Of a stretch of DNA of 64,000 bases, positions 9,602-19,813 are shown in pieces. The first letter of the stretch is position 1. Every line of letters begins with the position of its first letter. The notes beneath the pieces are model-generated. The model worked only from the letters and a program-made list of their open reading frames with translations, was not told the DNA's origin and ran no database searches. The position numbers and the translations under genes were made by a program. The DNA is from Sphingomonadales bacterium Ga0077559 (GTDB lineage: Bacteria > Pseudomonadota > Alphaproteobacteria > Sphingomonadales > Sphingomonadaceae), in contig LNFK01000034.1 in the NCBI GenBank assembly GCA_001464315.1, positions 40,428 to 104,427 of the forward strand, given 5' to 3'.

Positions 9602-11362
9602 ATGGCAGCCGAACTCCAAACCGATGGTATAAGCGACATTGTCGTCATTCTGGGCGCGGCGGGTATCGTTATTCCGGCATTTGCGCGCTTCCGTATTACG
9701 CCCATCATCGGGTTCATCTTAGTCGGAATACTTGTTGGTCCAATGGGTCTGGGAAGGCTGGTCGGACAATATCCCTGGCTTGAATGGTTTTCGATCACCG
9801 ACGCGGAGAATATTCGTCCAATCGGCGAATATGGGATTATATTGCTGCTCTTTTCTATCGGGCTGGAGCTTTCGTTTCGCAGACTCTGGACCATGCGGCG
9901 ACTTGTGTTCGGAGTAGGCGCAGCACAGCTGTTCGGTGCGGGGCTCATCATCGCGGCTGGCCTTTTGCTGTTCGGATATGGCGCCACAGCTGCATTGGGG
10001 ATCGGCATAGCTCTCGCTTTGTCGTCAACGGCACTGGTTTTACCAATATCGGGGACGCAATCAGCGGTCGGCAAATCCGCGCTCGCAATGTTACTGTTCG
10101 AGGATCTGGCAATTGTCCCCATCATTTTTGTGCTCGGCGCCCTGGCCCCGCAAGCCGGTGCAGATTCTTGGGAAGGCTTGATAACAGCACTTTGGCAAGG
10201 GACATTGGTCATTGTAGGGATGCTGGTGCTTGGACGCTTTTTGCTCCCGCGCTTGTTTGGCCAGGCAGCGCGGACAAAGAGTCCGGAATTGTTCGTTTCG
10301 GTGAGCCTTCTTGTCGTGATAGTCGCTAGCTTGGCGACTGGTGCGGTTGGGCTCTCGCCAATAGTGGGCGCGATGATCGCAGGCCTTTTGATCGCCGAAA
10401 CTGACTATCGTAACGAAGTTGAGGTCATGACAGCGCCTTTCAAAGGCCTCGCACTGGGGGTGTTCCTGATCAGCGTGGGAATGCAAATCGACCTTGGTTT
10501 TGTTGCGGATAACTGGCCCGCACTGGTCGGCGCTGTAGCGGCAGTTGTCATGATCAAAGCAACCGTCACCGCTGGTCTTTTGAAATTAAACGGCGCGCGG
10601 ACCGGGACAGCGACGGAAACAGGAGTCCTGATGGGCAGCCCTTCGGAAACCACGCTTATCGTGCTAGGCGCGGCGGGCGCAGCGCAGATTATCGACAGTG
10701 CAACTATCAATTTCTGGCAGGTCGCCACCGCAATTGGTCTGACGATAACCCCCATATTGGCGCGGGTCGGCCATGATATGGCGCGACGACTGGAATTGCG
10801 CGAGAGCGACGACGAGGTGCTTGAGCAGGATCTGAATACCGAACCCCGCACGGTGGTTATTGGATTTGGCCGGGTCGGAAAACTGGTTGTCGACATGCTA
10901 AAAACCCACGACCAACCATATGTCGCGGTCGAATCGAGCATCGATGCCGTCGCTTCGGCGCGGCGGCAGGGATATAAAGTTATTTTCGGCGATATTTCGC
11001 GACCGGAAACGCTCGATAAACTGAGCCTCGGGCATGCGAAGGCTCTCATCCTGACTATGGATCAGCCAGTGTTGGCGGAACGTATCGTAAAGAGGGTGCG
11101 TGCATGGTTGCCCGACATCACGATCGTTGCGCGCGCTCGTGATGCGGAACATGCGGCGCGCTTGTATCAGGTCGGCGCAAGCGATGCGGTTCCGGAGACT
11201 CTTGAAAGTTCGCTTCAGCTTTCGGAAGCAGTACTAGTCGACTTGGGCGTTCCCATGGGGCCAGTCATCGCATCGATCCATGAAAAGCGCGACGAGTTCC
11301 GGCGCCAGATCAAGGAAGCGGGAGGTCTAGATCAAGCCCCAAAATTGAAGCTAACCAGCTAA
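9602..11362 (+). CDS. CPA2 family cation:proton antiporter (Kef type)
   Basis: Inner-membrane monovalent cation/proton antiporter or K+ efflux protein. About twelve membrane segments fill residues 10-390, with the CPA2 motifs [24 protein letters not shown] and [14 protein letters not shown] TrkA-N nucleotide-binding domain follows ([18 protein letters not shown] near residue 415). At 586 residues it resembles YbaL/KefB without a full TrkA-C domain. Substrate (K+ or Na+) and ligand gating cannot be determined. The final codons overlap the convergent alaS stop by four bases. Confidence 0.9.
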   Translation: MAAELQTDGISDIVVILGAAGIVIPAFARFRITPIIGFILVGILVGPMGLGRLVGQYPWLEWFSITDAENIRPIGEYGIILLLFSIGLELSFRRLWTMRRLVFGVGAAQLFGAGLIIAAGLLLFGYGATAALGIGIALALSSTALVLPISGTQSAVGKSALAMLLFEDLAIVPIIFVLGALAPQAGADSWEGLITALWQGTLVIVGMLVLGRFLLPRLFGQAARTKSPELFVSVSLLVVIVASLATGAVGLSPIVGAMIAGLLIAETDYRNEVEVMTAPFKGLALGVFLISVGMQIDLGFVADNWPALVGAVAAVVMIKATVTAGLLKLNGARTGTATETGVLMGSPSETTLIVLGAAGAAQIIDSATINFWQVATAIGLTITPILARVGHDMARRLELRESDDEVLEQDLNTEPRTVVIGFGRVGKLVVDMLKTHDQPYVAVESSIDAVASARRQGYKVIFGDISRPETLDKLSLGHAKALILTMDQPVLAERIVKRVRAWLPDITIVARARDAEHAARLYQVGASDAVPETLESSLQLSEAVLVDLGVPMGPVIASIHEKRDEFRRQIKEAGGLDQAPKLKLTS

Positions 11363-14001
11363 CCCGCTAATACGGCCTTAATCGCATCCAGTGCGGCCTG
11401 CGCCTGATCGGCACCTGCAGGTCCGCCGCCTTGCGCCATATCGGGCCGGCCGCCACCGCCCTGCCCGCCCATCGCGGCGGTTGCCGCGCGGACCAGATCG
11501 GGTGCGGTGATTTTGCCATGCAACTCTGGCGAGACGGCCACCACAATGGTATTGCTGGTCTCGTTCGCAGCAACAATTGCGACGATACCAGTGCCGACTT
11601 CCTTCATTTGCTCATCGGCCAAGCCGCGTAACGCCTTGGGTTCGATGCCGGAAATGACCTGACCCATGAAATTAACGCCGCCGATTTCCTCAGCCTCAGC
11701 CTTTGGACCGCCGCCGCCCGAAAGCGCCAGCGCGGTTTTTGCGTCGGCCAGTTCCTTTTCGAGCCTTTTGCGTTCGGCGAGCAATGTTTCGACGCGGCCA
11801 GCCACTTCATCAGGTGCGGTTTTCAGCATGGAAGCAATGTCTTTCAACTGCGCCTCGCGACCTGCCAACCACAAGCGGGCAGCTTCACCCGTCAATGCTT
11901 CAATGCGGCGGATCCCGCTGGCAACCGCGCCTTCGGAAACTATAGTAAACAATGCGATGTCACCCAGCGCGTTGACATGGGTACCGCCGCACAGCTCGAC
12001 AGAATAATGTGCGCCTTCGGTATTGCCCATCGAAAGAACGCGAACCTCATCGCCATATTTCTCGCCGAACAGGGCAAGCGCACCGGCGGCTACCGCGTCA
12101 TCGGGTGTCATCAGCCGCGTCGTTACCGCGGCGTTATGGCGAATTTGCGCGTTCACTTCGGCCTCGACGATGGCGATATCTTCAGGTGTCATCGCCTGAT
12201 TGTGCGAGAAGTCGAAACGTAACCGTTCGGACGCGACCATGCTGCCTTTTTGGGTAACATGCCCGCCAAGCCGGTGGCGTAGCGCGGCGTGCAGCAGATG
12301 CGTCGCGCTATGGTTGGCGCGCAATGCGTCGCGGCGCTGGGTGTCGATCTTTAAGGCAACGACATCACCGACCTTGATTTCACCGTGTTCGATCGTGACC
12401 TGATGCGCGTGCAACCGGCCAAGAGGCTTCGCTGTATCGGTCACCTGGCCGCGCAGGTTTGCGCTGGTGATGACTCCTGCATCGCCCATCTGGCCACCAC
12501 TCTCGCCATAAAAGGGTGTCTGGTTGGTGATCACAGTCACTGTGTCGGCAGCTACTGCCGATTGAACTTCAATGCCGTCGTTGACCAATGCGACAACCTG
12601 GCCTTCGCCTTCGCTGGCGGTATAACCTGTGAACTCGGTCGAGCCTACGCGCTCGGCAATATCGAACCAGACATCGTCCGATGCCTTAGCTCCTGAACCC
12701 TTCCACGCGGCGCGGGCCATCGCCTTTTGGCCTTCCATTGCGGCTGCAAAACCGGCTTGATCGATGCCAAAGCCTTGCGCGCGCAATGCATCCTCGGTCA
12801 GGTCATAGGGAAAGCCAAATGTGTCATAAAGTTTGAACGCAGTTTCACCGGCGAGGGTGTCGCCTGCTTTCATGCCAGCGGTGGCCTCGTCGAGCAGCTT
12901 GATTCCCTTATCCAGCGTCCGGCGAAACTGGGTTTCTTCTTGCAGCAGGGTCGCTTCGATAGCTGGCTGTGCGCGGAGCAGTTCAGGATAGGCAGCACCC
13001 ATTTCAGCGGCGAGACTTCCGACCAGACGGTGCATCAACGGCTCCTTCGCACCAAGGATATGCGCATGCCGCATCGCACGGCGCATAATCCGGCGTAGCA
13101 CATAGCCGCGACCTTCATTGGATGGCATGACGCCATCGGCCAGCAAGAAGCTGGTCGACCGCAAATGGTCGGCGATCACGCGGTGGCTGGCTTTTTGTTC
13201 GCCTTCCGCCTTGGTGCCCGTCAGCGCCTCAGACGCCTCGATCAGCGCCTTGAAGGTGTCGGTGTCGTAATTGTCTGGTACGCCCTGCAAAACCGCGGCA
13301 ATCCGCTCCAGCCCCATGCCGGTGTCGATGCTAGGCTTGGGCAATGGCACATCGGTGCCGTCCTCCTGCCGCTCGAACTGCATGAAGACGAGGTTCCAGA
13401 TTTCCACAAAACGGTCGCCATCTTCGTCGGCGCTGCCCGGAGGGCCACCGAAAATATGGTCGCCATGATCGTAAAATATTTCGCTGCATGGACCGCAAGG
13501 GCCAGTATCGCCCATCGACCAGAAGTTATCGTTCGTTGCGATGCGGATGATGCGTTCTTCGGGCAGACCAGCAATCTTGCGCCACAAATCGAACGCCTCG
13601 TCGTCGGTATGATAGACGGTCGCTGTCAACCGGTTAGGGTCGAGCCCCCAGGTCTTGGTGAGCAACGTCCACGCATGGGTGATTGCCTCATCCTTGAAAT
13701 AGTCGCCGAAAGAGAAATTTCCGAGCATTTCGAAGAAAGTGTGATGCCGCGCCGTGTAACCGACATTATCGAGGTCATTATGCTTACCGCCTGCCCGTAC
13801 GCATTTTTGGCTCGATGCAGCGCGAGGCGTTTCGCGGCTCTCAAGACCGGTAAAGACATTCTTGAACGGCACCATACCGGCATTAACGAACATTAATGTC
13901 GGGTCATTATACGGTACCAATGGCGCGGACTGCACCACGTCGTGGTCGGCATCCCCGAAATAGTCGAGAAAGCCGCGGCGAATATCATTTGTCGAATTCA
14001 T
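11359..14001 (-). CDS. alaS: Alanine-tRNA ligase
   Basis: Charges tRNA-Ala. The class II catalytic domain opens with [10 protein letters not shown] and contains [13 protein letters not shown] and the motif-2 region [18 protein letters not shown]. The editing domain has the zinc-binding [11 protein letters not shown] and [13 protein letters not shown]-terminal DHHA1-type segment ends with a Gly-rich tail ([15 protein letters not shown]). The length of 880 is standard. It is separate from recA, which is its neighbour in some other bacteria. Confidence 0.97.
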   Translation of the reverse strand: MNSTNDIRRGFLDYFGDADHDVVQSAPLVPYNDPTLMFVNAGMVPFKNVFTGLESRETPRAASSQKCVRAGGKHNDLDNVGYTARHHTFFEMLGNFSFGDYFKDEAITHAWTLLTKTWGLDPNRLTATVYHTDDEAFDLWRKIAGLPEERIIRIATNDNFWSMGDTGPCGPCSEIFYDHGDHIFGGPPGSADEDGDRFVEIWNLVFMQFERQEDGTDVPLPKPSIDTGMGLERIAAVLQGVPDNYDTDTFKALIEASEALTGTKAEGEQKASHRVIADHLRSTSFLLADGVMPSNEGRGYVLRRIMRRAMRHAHILGAKEPLMHRLVGSLAAEMGAAYPELLRAQPAIEATLLQEETQFRRTLDKGIKLLDEATAGMKAGDTLAGETAFKLYDTFGFPYDLTEDALRAQGFGIDQAGFAAAMEGQKAMARAAWKGSGAKASDDVWFDIAERVGSTEFTGYTASEGEGQVVALVNDGIEVQSAVAADTVTVITNQTPFYGESGGQMGDAGVITSANLRGQVTDTAKPLGRLHAHQVTIEHGEIKVGDVVALKIDTQRRDALRANHSATHLLHAALRHRLGGHVTQKGSMVASERLRFDFSHNQAMTPEDIAIVEAEVNAQIRHNAAVTTRLMTPDDAVAAGALALFGEKYGDEVRVLSMGNTEGAHYSVELCGGTHVNALGDIALFTIVSEGAVASGIRRIEALTGEAARLWLAGREAQLKDIASMLKTAPDEVAGRVETLLAERKRLEKELADAKTALALSGGGGPKAEAEEIGGVNFMGQVISGIEPKALRGLADEQMKEVGTGIVAIVAANETSNTIVVAVSPELHGKITAPDLVRAATAAMGGQGGGGRPDMAQGGGPAGADQAQAALDAIKAVLAG

Positions 14002-14208
14002 AATGCCAGCGACTTAGGATAGCACACCGCCCTCGGCAAGCGGGATATGTTGATGACGTTGAATGAGGCAATCCCTAAATTGATGTGCAAAACGGCCGGG
14101 CTAGTCCCTTTTGCTCAACGCAGTGTCACGACATCAACCAATTGACAGGCTAATGTCGGCTGTTAGGCTAACAATACTGACGATTCAGCTATTTAGAGGG
14201 GTCGTTTC

Positions 14209-14523
14209 GTGATAAAATTGAAGAACATGTACATGTTGTGCGCAGCGAATATATTTGTACTTGCCTCAACAGCATCGGCACAGACAGAACCAGTGGCAAC
14301 TGCCGCCGGACAGGCATCGGAAATGTTGATTTTGAATGCCGGAGTGCCGATTACTCTGGTTGTCACGCAAGAAGTGAATAGCAGTACGCATAAAGAGGGC
14401 GACATTTTCAAACTTACTGTGATGAACGATGTTTCGACTGGTCAAACCGTAGTTATTCCCAAGGGCACACCCGCGACTGGCGAGATTACGTGGCGAACGG
14501 GTAAAGGTGCGTTCGGCAAATAG
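14209..14523 (+). pseudogene. Truncated exported protein of a sphingomonad family
   Basis: A GTG start with a good AGAGGGG ribosome binding site begins a signal peptide (MYMLCAANIFVLASTASAQ). The mature part has the pattern LNAGVPITLVVTQEVNSSTHKEGD ... VVIPKGTPATGEI, and the ORF stops abruptly after GKGAFGK. From memory, related sphingomonad proteins continue for another 80 or so residues beyond this Gly-Lys motif, so this copy looks truncated at its 3' end, probably by a deletion just before the convergent GST gene. A genuinely short variant cannot be excluded. Function unknown. Confidence 0.55.
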
Positions 14524-14556
14524 GGCAGTAGCCCACGAGCCTGTTATTCCCGAATG

Positions 14557-15183
14557 TTAGGCATAGGCATATGGCCCGCCCTTTTCGAGCGCCGCCTGAT
14601 AAGCCGGTCGCGCATGGATGGCGGCAACATAGGCGGTAAGTTTTGGTTTGTCGGCGGCGTAGCCCATTTTGACCGCGGCCTCAGCGGGGAAGCTGAGCAT
14701 GATATCGGCTCCTGTCAGGCCATCGCCGACAAAATAGCCCGAATCAAGCAGGCGATCTTCCATGAATTGAAAATGACTATTGAGCTGCTGCTCAATACGC
14801 GGACGTAGAGGAGCGCCGCCTTCGCCGAGGCGGCTGGTGTAAAGATTCAACAAAATCGGCGTCATCGCCGACCCTTCGGCAAAGTGCAGCCATTCGAGAT
14901 AGCGGATATGGTCATCGCTGCCACGCGCGGGAACGAGATGGGCCCCGCCATGGCACTCGCAGATATATTCGACGATAGCGGCAGACTCATAGATGATTTT
15001 GCCTTCGTCCTCGATCACCGGCGACTTGCCGAGCGGATGAATGGCAAGCAATTCGGGTGGTGCAAGATTGGTGACGGCGTCGCGCTGATGGTGGCGGATT
15101 TCATATGGCACGCCGATTTCTTCCAGCAACCAGAGGATTCGTTGCGAGCGGCTGTTGTTGAGATGGTGGACGATAAGGGTCAT
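14557..15183 (-). CDS. Glutathione S-transferase family protein
   Basis: Cytosolic GST of 208 residues. The thioredoxin-like N-terminal domain runs from MTLIVHHLNNSRSQRILWLLEE, with the conserved LGKSPVIEDEGKIIYESAAI (glutathione-binding cis-Pro and Glu-Ser). The all-helical C-terminal domain has GLTGADIMLSFP. The start at 15183 overlaps the upstream ureohydrolase stop by four bases, so the longer ORF in the track is an artefact. The substrate is unknown; translational coupling to the ureohydrolase is the only functional hint. Confidence 0.88.
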   Translation of the reverse strand: MTLIVHHLNNSRSQRILWLLEEIGVPYEIRHHQRDAVTNLAPPELLAIHPLGKSPVIEDEGKIIYESAAIVEYICECHGGAHLVPARGSDDHIRYLEWLHFAEGSAMTPILLNLYTSRLGEGGAPLRPRIEQQLNSHFQFMEDRLLDSGYFVGDGLTGADIMLSFPAEAAVKMGYAADKPKLTAYVAAIHARPAYQAALEKGGPYAYA

Positions 15184-16052
15184 GGCTTTTCCTGATTGTT
15201 CATGTGGATGAGTGCGGCGAGTTCGCGGACCAGTTTGGCGGCCAAGATAGCGGAGACACCATTCACGTCGCGCGCGGGGTTGAGTTCGACAATGTCGGCG
15301 CCGACGATCCGAGCATCTTGTTTGGCAAGGCAAGCAAGCACTTCGCGAACAGTCAGGCCGCCGGGTTCGGGATGCGCGACGCCGGGGGCTTCGGATGGAT
15401 CGATGCCATCGAGATCGATGCTGATGTAGAGCGGGCCTTCGAGCACGGGAATATGTGTGGGCGTGAAATTTGCCATAGGCAAAATCTCAACGCCATAATG
15501 TTCCGCCTGCTCGCGGCAGTGGCGGTTGAGCGTGCGGATACCGATTTGAACGAGCCGCTTGGCATGGCCCGCCTCCATGATCCGTGCGAAGGGTGAGGCA
15601 TGGCTGCGCGGATTGCCTTCGAAATCGGCATAGAGATCGGGATGTGCATCGAAATGGAGGATGCTGAACGGCCCATGCTTCGCGGCAATGGCTGCCACCA
15701 GCGGGTAGGTAACGGCATGATCGCCGCCGAGCGATATTGGAACTGCACCTGAGCCCATTGCAAGTTGGATCGCAGCGGTGATGTGTATGTCGTCCGCAGC
15801 GCAATCTATATCGGATAAGGGCAAATCGCCTTTGTCGACCAAGTCGATATCGACGCCTATTTCCAACCCCGCTTCGGTGGAAAGATTGCCGCGATCGCTC
15901 CACAGCGCCTCGCGGATTGCGGCAGGCCCCAACGCAGCGCCGCGCTCGAACGAACTATTCTGGTCGGTCGGCAGGCCGATGAGGTGAATGGCAGGTTGCA
16001 CAACGGCAATTGGCCCTTTGAAGTCCGACATGTCAAGCACTGCAAATCGCAC
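15180..16052 (-). CDS. Ureohydrolase (arginase/agmatinase family)
   Basis: Binuclear manganese enzyme releasing urea from arginine, agmatine or a related guanidino compound. Metal ligands are seen in GGDHAVTYP, in the DAHxD motif HFDAHPDLYADFEGN, and in SIDLDGIDPSEAPGVAHPEPGG. The length of 290 fits either arginase or agmatinase, and the sequence does not decide between them. Agmatine and arginine catabolic genes occur elsewhere in this window. Downstream it is coupled to a GST. Confidence 0.85.
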   Translation of the reverse strand: MRFAVLDMSDFKGPIAVVQPAIHLIGLPTDQNSSFERGAALGPAAIREALWSDRGNLSTEAGLEIGVDIDLVDKGDLPLSDIDCAADDIHITAAIQLAMGSGAVPISLGGDHAVTYPLVAAIAAKHGPFSILHFDAHPDLYADFEGNPRSHASPFARIMEAGHAKRLVQIGIRTLNRHCREQAEHYGVEILPMANFTPTHIPVLEGPLYISIDLDGIDPSEAPGVAHPEPGGLTVREVLACLAKQDARIVGADIVELNPARDVNGVSAILAAKLVRELAALIHMNNQEKP

Positions 16053-16105
16053 GGAATGCTGTCGAAGGTGACTCTCTGCTTAGCGCTTTTTCAGCCTAAA
16101 TAAGT

Positions 16106-16135
16106 GACCCGCCCCGGGGTGGACCAGGGCGGGTC
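16106..16135 (-). terminator. Stem-loop after recA
   Basis: A nine-base GC-rich stem (GACCCGCCC/GGGCGGGTC, 12-base loop) lies 57 bases downstream of recA on the minus strand, followed by ACTTATTT. It is a likely but imperfect terminator between recA and the ureohydrolase gene. Confidence 0.6.
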
Positions 16136-16191
16136 GGAAGCAACGGTCTCAGGCAGGGACCGCGCTTTTAACCTCTTGGGGAAGAGGAAAC

Positions 16192-17271
16192 TTACATATC
16201 GTCGTCGGCCTCGATACCGGTCATCAGCACTTCGGCGACTTCCTCGGTCTTGCCGCGAATGGCGGCCTCGAGCCTTGCTGCGACTTCGGGATTTTCGTTC
16301 AGATAATTTTTGGAATTTTCACGGCCCTGCCCGATGCGGATCGAATCGTAACTGAACCAGCTACCCGATTTTTCGACAATGCCTGCCTTCACACCCAGAT
16401 CGAGCAATTCGCCGGTTTTTGAGATGCCTTCGCCATACATGATGTCAAATTCGACCTGTTTGAACGGCGGCGCGACCTTGTTCTTGACGACTTTAACGCG
16501 CGTAGTGTTGCCTACAATTTCCTCGCCCTGCTTGATCTGGCCGGTGCGGCGGATGTCGAGGCGGACCGAGGCGTAGAATTTAAGCGCGTTACCGCCGGTC
16601 GTGGTTTCAGGTGAACCGTACATCACGCCGATTTTCATGCGAATCTGGTTGATGAAGATCACCATGCAGTTCGAACGACTGATCGATCCGGTTATCTTGC
16701 GCAGCGCCTGGCTCATCAAACGCGCTTGCAGGCCGACATGGCTGTCGCCCATCTCGCCCTCGATTTCTGCGCGCGGTACCAAAGCCGCCACCGAGTCGAT
16801 AACAACGATATCGACGGCGTTCGAGCGCACCAGCGTATCGGCGATTTCAAGCGCCTGCTCCCCGGTATCGGGCTGCGATACGATCAGGTTATCGATATCG
16901 ACGCCCAATTTCTTGGCATAGCCGGGGTCAAGCGCATGTTCGGCATCGATAAACGCCGCAGTTCCGCCAGCCTTTTGCGCTTCGGCAATCGCATGCAGGG
17001 TCAAAGTCGTCTTGCCCGAGCTTTCCGGACCGTAAATTTCAATCACGCGGCCCTTGGGCAATCCACCAATACCCAATGCGATATCGAGGCCCAGCGAGCC
17101 GGTCGAAACCGCATCGATGGTAATCGCCTCACGGCTACCCAGCTTCATTGCGCTGCCCTTGCCAAAGGCGCGATCGATTTGCGCCAATGCTGCGTCGAGC
17201 GCCTTTTGGCGGTCTGCGTTATTCATATTCTTTGCCTGATTCCCATCGATGATCTTGAGACTTGCTGCCAT
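16192..17271 (-). CDS. recA: Recombinase RecA
   Basis: ATP-dependent strand-exchange protein and co-protease for LexA. Walker [11 protein letters not shown] lies near residue 67; the [36 protein letters not shown] and [16 protein letters not shown] segments are intact; and an acidic tail ends EADDDM. The start at 17271 ([10 protein letters not shown]) is chosen because AAGGAG lies seven bases upstream and the length becomes the usual 359. Two LexA boxes lie upstream. Confidence 0.97.
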   Translation of the reverse strand: MAASLKIIDGNQAKNMNNADRQKALDAALAQIDRAFGKGSAMKLGSREAITIDAVSTGSLGLDIALGIGGLPKGRVIEIYGPESSGKTTLTLHAIAEAQKAGGTAAFIDAEHALDPGYAKKLGVDIDNLIVSQPDTGEQALEIADTLVRSNAVDIVVIDSVAALVPRAEIEGEMGDSHVGLQARLMSQALRKITGSISRSNCMVIFINQIRMKIGVMYGSPETTTGGNALKFYASVRLDIRRTGQIKQGEEIVGNTTRVKVVKNKVAPPFKQVEFDIMYGEGISKTGELLDLGVKAGIVEKSGSWFSYDSIRIGQGRENSKNYLNENPEVAARLEAAIRGKTEEVAEVLMTGIEADDDM

Positions 17272-17303
17272 TTGTCCACTCCTTAGCTTCAATGCCTATT
17301 CCG

Positions 17304-17318
17304 GAACATCACCGGAAC
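17304..17318 (-). promoter_or_regulatory. LexA box 1 of recA
   Basis: Minus strand reads GTTC-CGGTGAT-GTTC, an exact GTTC-N7-GTTC match, ending 33 bases upstream of the recA ATG. Binding is inferred from the alphaproteobacterial LexA consensus. Confidence 0.8.
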
Positions 17319-17348
17319 AAATAGGCATGTATTGCATATGTTCTTAAA

Positions 17349-17363
17349 GAACAAGAGCGGAAC
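17349..17363 (-). promoter_or_regulatory. LexA box 2 of recA
   Basis: Minus strand reads GTTC-CGCTCTT-GTTC, a second exact match 78 bases upstream of recA. It shares its GAAC (plus strand) with an overlapping palindrome GTTC-TTAAA-GAAC at 17340-17352. Confidence 0.7.
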
Positions 17364-17401
17364 ATAATATTATTTCCTATATTTTTCAATATATAATCAA
17401 A

Positions 17402-19804
17402 TTAGTCTTCACGGGCAAGCGCATCATGCACCGCCTCGGCAATTTGCTGCACCGAAAATGGCTTGGGCAGGAACGATACATTGTCGAGGCTGATCGTCTC
17501 GCGCAGTTGCTCCTCGGCATAGCCTGACATGAACAGCAGACGAATATCCCCAAACTGCCCGCGCAGATTGCGCGCCATTGTCGGTCCGTCCATATTGGGC
17601 ATCACGACATCGGACACGACCAGATCGTATCGCTTGCCGTCGGCGAATAGCGCCAGCGCCTCTTCGCCGTCGCATGCGGTTTCAACGACATAGCCCTGCC
17701 GCACCAACGCGCGTTCGGCAACCGCGCGGACCATGTCTTCGTCCTCGACCACCAATATACGCCCGCTGCCCCACAGATCCTTCGGCTTGTAGAATTCGCG
17801 TTTGGCGGGCTCCGCAGGTGCTTCGCCGACATGGACCGGCAGATAGATGTCGAACCGCGTCCCCTGCCCCAGCTCCGATTCGGCAAAGATAAACCCGCCC
17901 GACTGTTTGACGATGCCGTAGACGGTCGAAAGCCCCAGACCCGTGCCCTTGCCGACCTCTTTGGTGGTAAAAAACGGCTCGAATATCTTGGTGAGATTTT
18001 CTTTCGAGATGCCAACACCGCTGTCCTCGACCGACAACAGCACATAATCGCCGATGGGCAGGATATCGCTGCCCATCGCGCGCACTTCATCCTGCGTGAC
18101 CTTTTTGGTGCTGATATGCACCACGCCCCCCTTGGGCATCGCATCGCGGGCATTGACGCCCAGATTAATGATCACCTGCTCCAATTGCCCCGGGTCGGCC
18201 CGGATCGCCCCCATCGCTCGGCCATGATGCAGTTCGAGCCGAACGGTTTCGCCAAGCAGGCGTTTTAACAGGCTCGAGACGTCGGCAACTACATCGGCCA
18301 ACTGCAAAACCTGAGGGCGGAGCGTTTGCTGCCGCGAAAAGGCTAGCAATTGCCGCGTCAGGCTGGCGGCGCGGTTCGAGTTGTTCTTGATCTGCTGAAT
18401 ATCGTCATAATCGCCGTCGCCTGGCTGATGCCGCAACAGCATGAGGTCGCAATAGCCGATGATTGCGGTCAGGATGTTGTTGAAATCATGCGCAACGCCG
18501 CCCGCCAACTGGCCGATCGATTCCATCTTGGTCTGTTGTGCGACCTGCCGCTTCAGCTTGATTTCCTCGATATTGTCCTTGAGACCCAGCAGCACTGCCG
18601 CTTCGCCTAGGCCGCGAACGCCGGCAATCGACAGCGCGATCACTTCGTCAGGCCGCTCCTTCAAGCGCACCGCGATATCGCCCGAGCTTGCCGAACCGCT
18701 GCCATAGCGGCGGATGCTTTCGAGCACCGCTGCCTTGTCTTCGGCAATTACCAGATCGCCGGGATAAGGCGGCAATTGTTCAGACGGAATATCGATAACG
18801 CGCGCAAATGAATCATTTGCAAATAGAAACCGCCCATCGCGATCTACCAGCGCCAACCCGAGCGGCAATGTCGACAGCAATTGTTCGACATGCGCCAAAG
18901 CAAGCCCGCGTTCGACCTTTGCGCCTTCCTCATCCACCGCGAGCAGCAGCGATGCGCCTCCCGCTTCATCATCGGACAACGGCACGTGCAGCAGCCTGAT
19001 CGGCAGTCCCCGCCGCCCTTCGCGCTCGAAGAAGACACTGCCTTTCTCGTCCATACGCATGTAGCTGGCGAATTCGCGTCCGGTAATCGGTTCGTTGTCG
19101 TTGCCCGTCGCGCGCAGCGCATAAGCAGCATTGGAGGCGCGAATCCGTCCGTCGGGACCAATCGAAACGGCCATGACGCCACTGTTCGCCATTGCGCGTC
19201 CGATCCGTCCCGTTATCAACTCGATCGCCCTGCTTTCGATATCGAGCCGTTCAAGCGGTGCCAGCCGCCACAACAGATATTCGTCTGCGGTACCTGCCCG
19301 TGCAACCTTGACGCTGAACTGGCGGTCGTCCTTGACGATGGCATCGATCTGCGCACTGCCGTCACGCCACGCAGCGCGGCCTGCTGCTATCAGCATTTCA
19401 CGGCTGGCGTTATCGACGCCGAGATCGGGCGGAGCCTTTAACCCTGCGAACGCCTTGGTAAAATGATCGTTGGCGCACACCAGGCGCCCTGCACGGTCGC
19501 TGATCGCGATGGCGGCATTGCTCAATTGCGCGGCGGCATGCGTGATCGACCAGTCGGGCGGAAGCGTAGTTTCGGGCAATTCTGCTGGCCGGGTTCGCCT
19601 TACATAATCGACCAGCCCCCACGCGCCAACCATAGCGCCAGCGAAGCTGCCGACCAGCATCACGTTCTTTGTCGCTAGCCATAATATGCCAAGCGAGGCG
19701 AGCGTCGCTACCGCCAGCAACAAAATGTGCTGGCGGTTTGCTTGCGCGGCTTCCTCGCCATCACTCCCGAAAATCTGCAATTGCTTGGGGGTGACGGGGT
19801 TCAA
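17402..19804 (-). CDS. cckA: Hybrid histidine kinase CckA
   Basis: Essential cell-cycle kinase/phosphatase that feeds phosphate through ChpT to CtrA and CpdR. Two N-terminal membrane segments ([18 protein letters not shown] and [19 protein letters not shown]) are followed by PAS-like regions (residues about 90-400). Next come HisKA with [21 protein letters not shown], a HATPase ([21 protein letters not shown]), and a C-terminal receiver whose acceptor aspartate is in [14 protein letters not shown]. The length of 800 and the position next to recA are usual for sphingomonads. Confidence 0.95.
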   Translation of the reverse strand: MNPVTPKQLQIFGSDGEEAAQANRQHILLLAVATLASLGILWLATKNVMLVGSFAGAMVGAWGLVDYVRRTRPAELPETTLPPDWSITHAAAQLSNAAIAISDRAGRLVCANDHFTKAFAGLKAPPDLGVDNASREMLIAAGRAAWRDGSAQIDAIVKDDRQFSVKVARAGTADEYLLWRLAPLERLDIESRAIELITGRIGRAMANSGVMAVSIGPDGRIRASNAAYALRATGNDNEPITGREFASYMRMDEKGSVFFEREGRRGLPIRLLHVPLSDDEAGGASLLLAVDEEGAKVERGLALAHVEQLLSTLPLGLALVDRDGRFLFANDSFARVIDIPSEQLPPYPGDLVIAEDKAAVLESIRRYGSGSASSGDIAVRLKERPDEVIALSIAGVRGLGEAAVLLGLKDNIEEIKLKRQVAQQTKMESIGQLAGGVAHDFNNILTAIIGYCDLMLLRHQPGDGDYDDIQQIKNNSNRAASLTRQLLAFSRQQTLRPQVLQLADVVADVSSLLKRLLGETVRLELHHGRAMGAIRADPGQLEQVIINLGVNARDAMPKGGVVHISTKKVTQDEVRAMGSDILPIGDYVLLSVEDSGVGISKENLTKIFEPFFTTKEVGKGTGLGLSTVYGIVKQSGGFIFAESELGQGTRFDIYLPVHVGEAPAEPAKREFYKPKDLWGSGRILVVEDEDMVRAVAERALVRQGYVVETACDGEEALALFADGKRYDLVVSDVVMPNMDGPTMARNLRGQFGDIRLLFMSGYAEEQLRETISLDNVSFLPKPFSVQQIAEAVHDALARED

Positions 19805-19813
19805 AGCATATCC

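Noticed and set aside
9466-10212. 248-residue minus-strand ORF
   Set aside because: Shadow of the antiporter gene; it also crosses the icd terminator.
13165-13896. 243-residue plus-strand ORF
   Set aside because: Antisense to alaS, which is unambiguous in this region.
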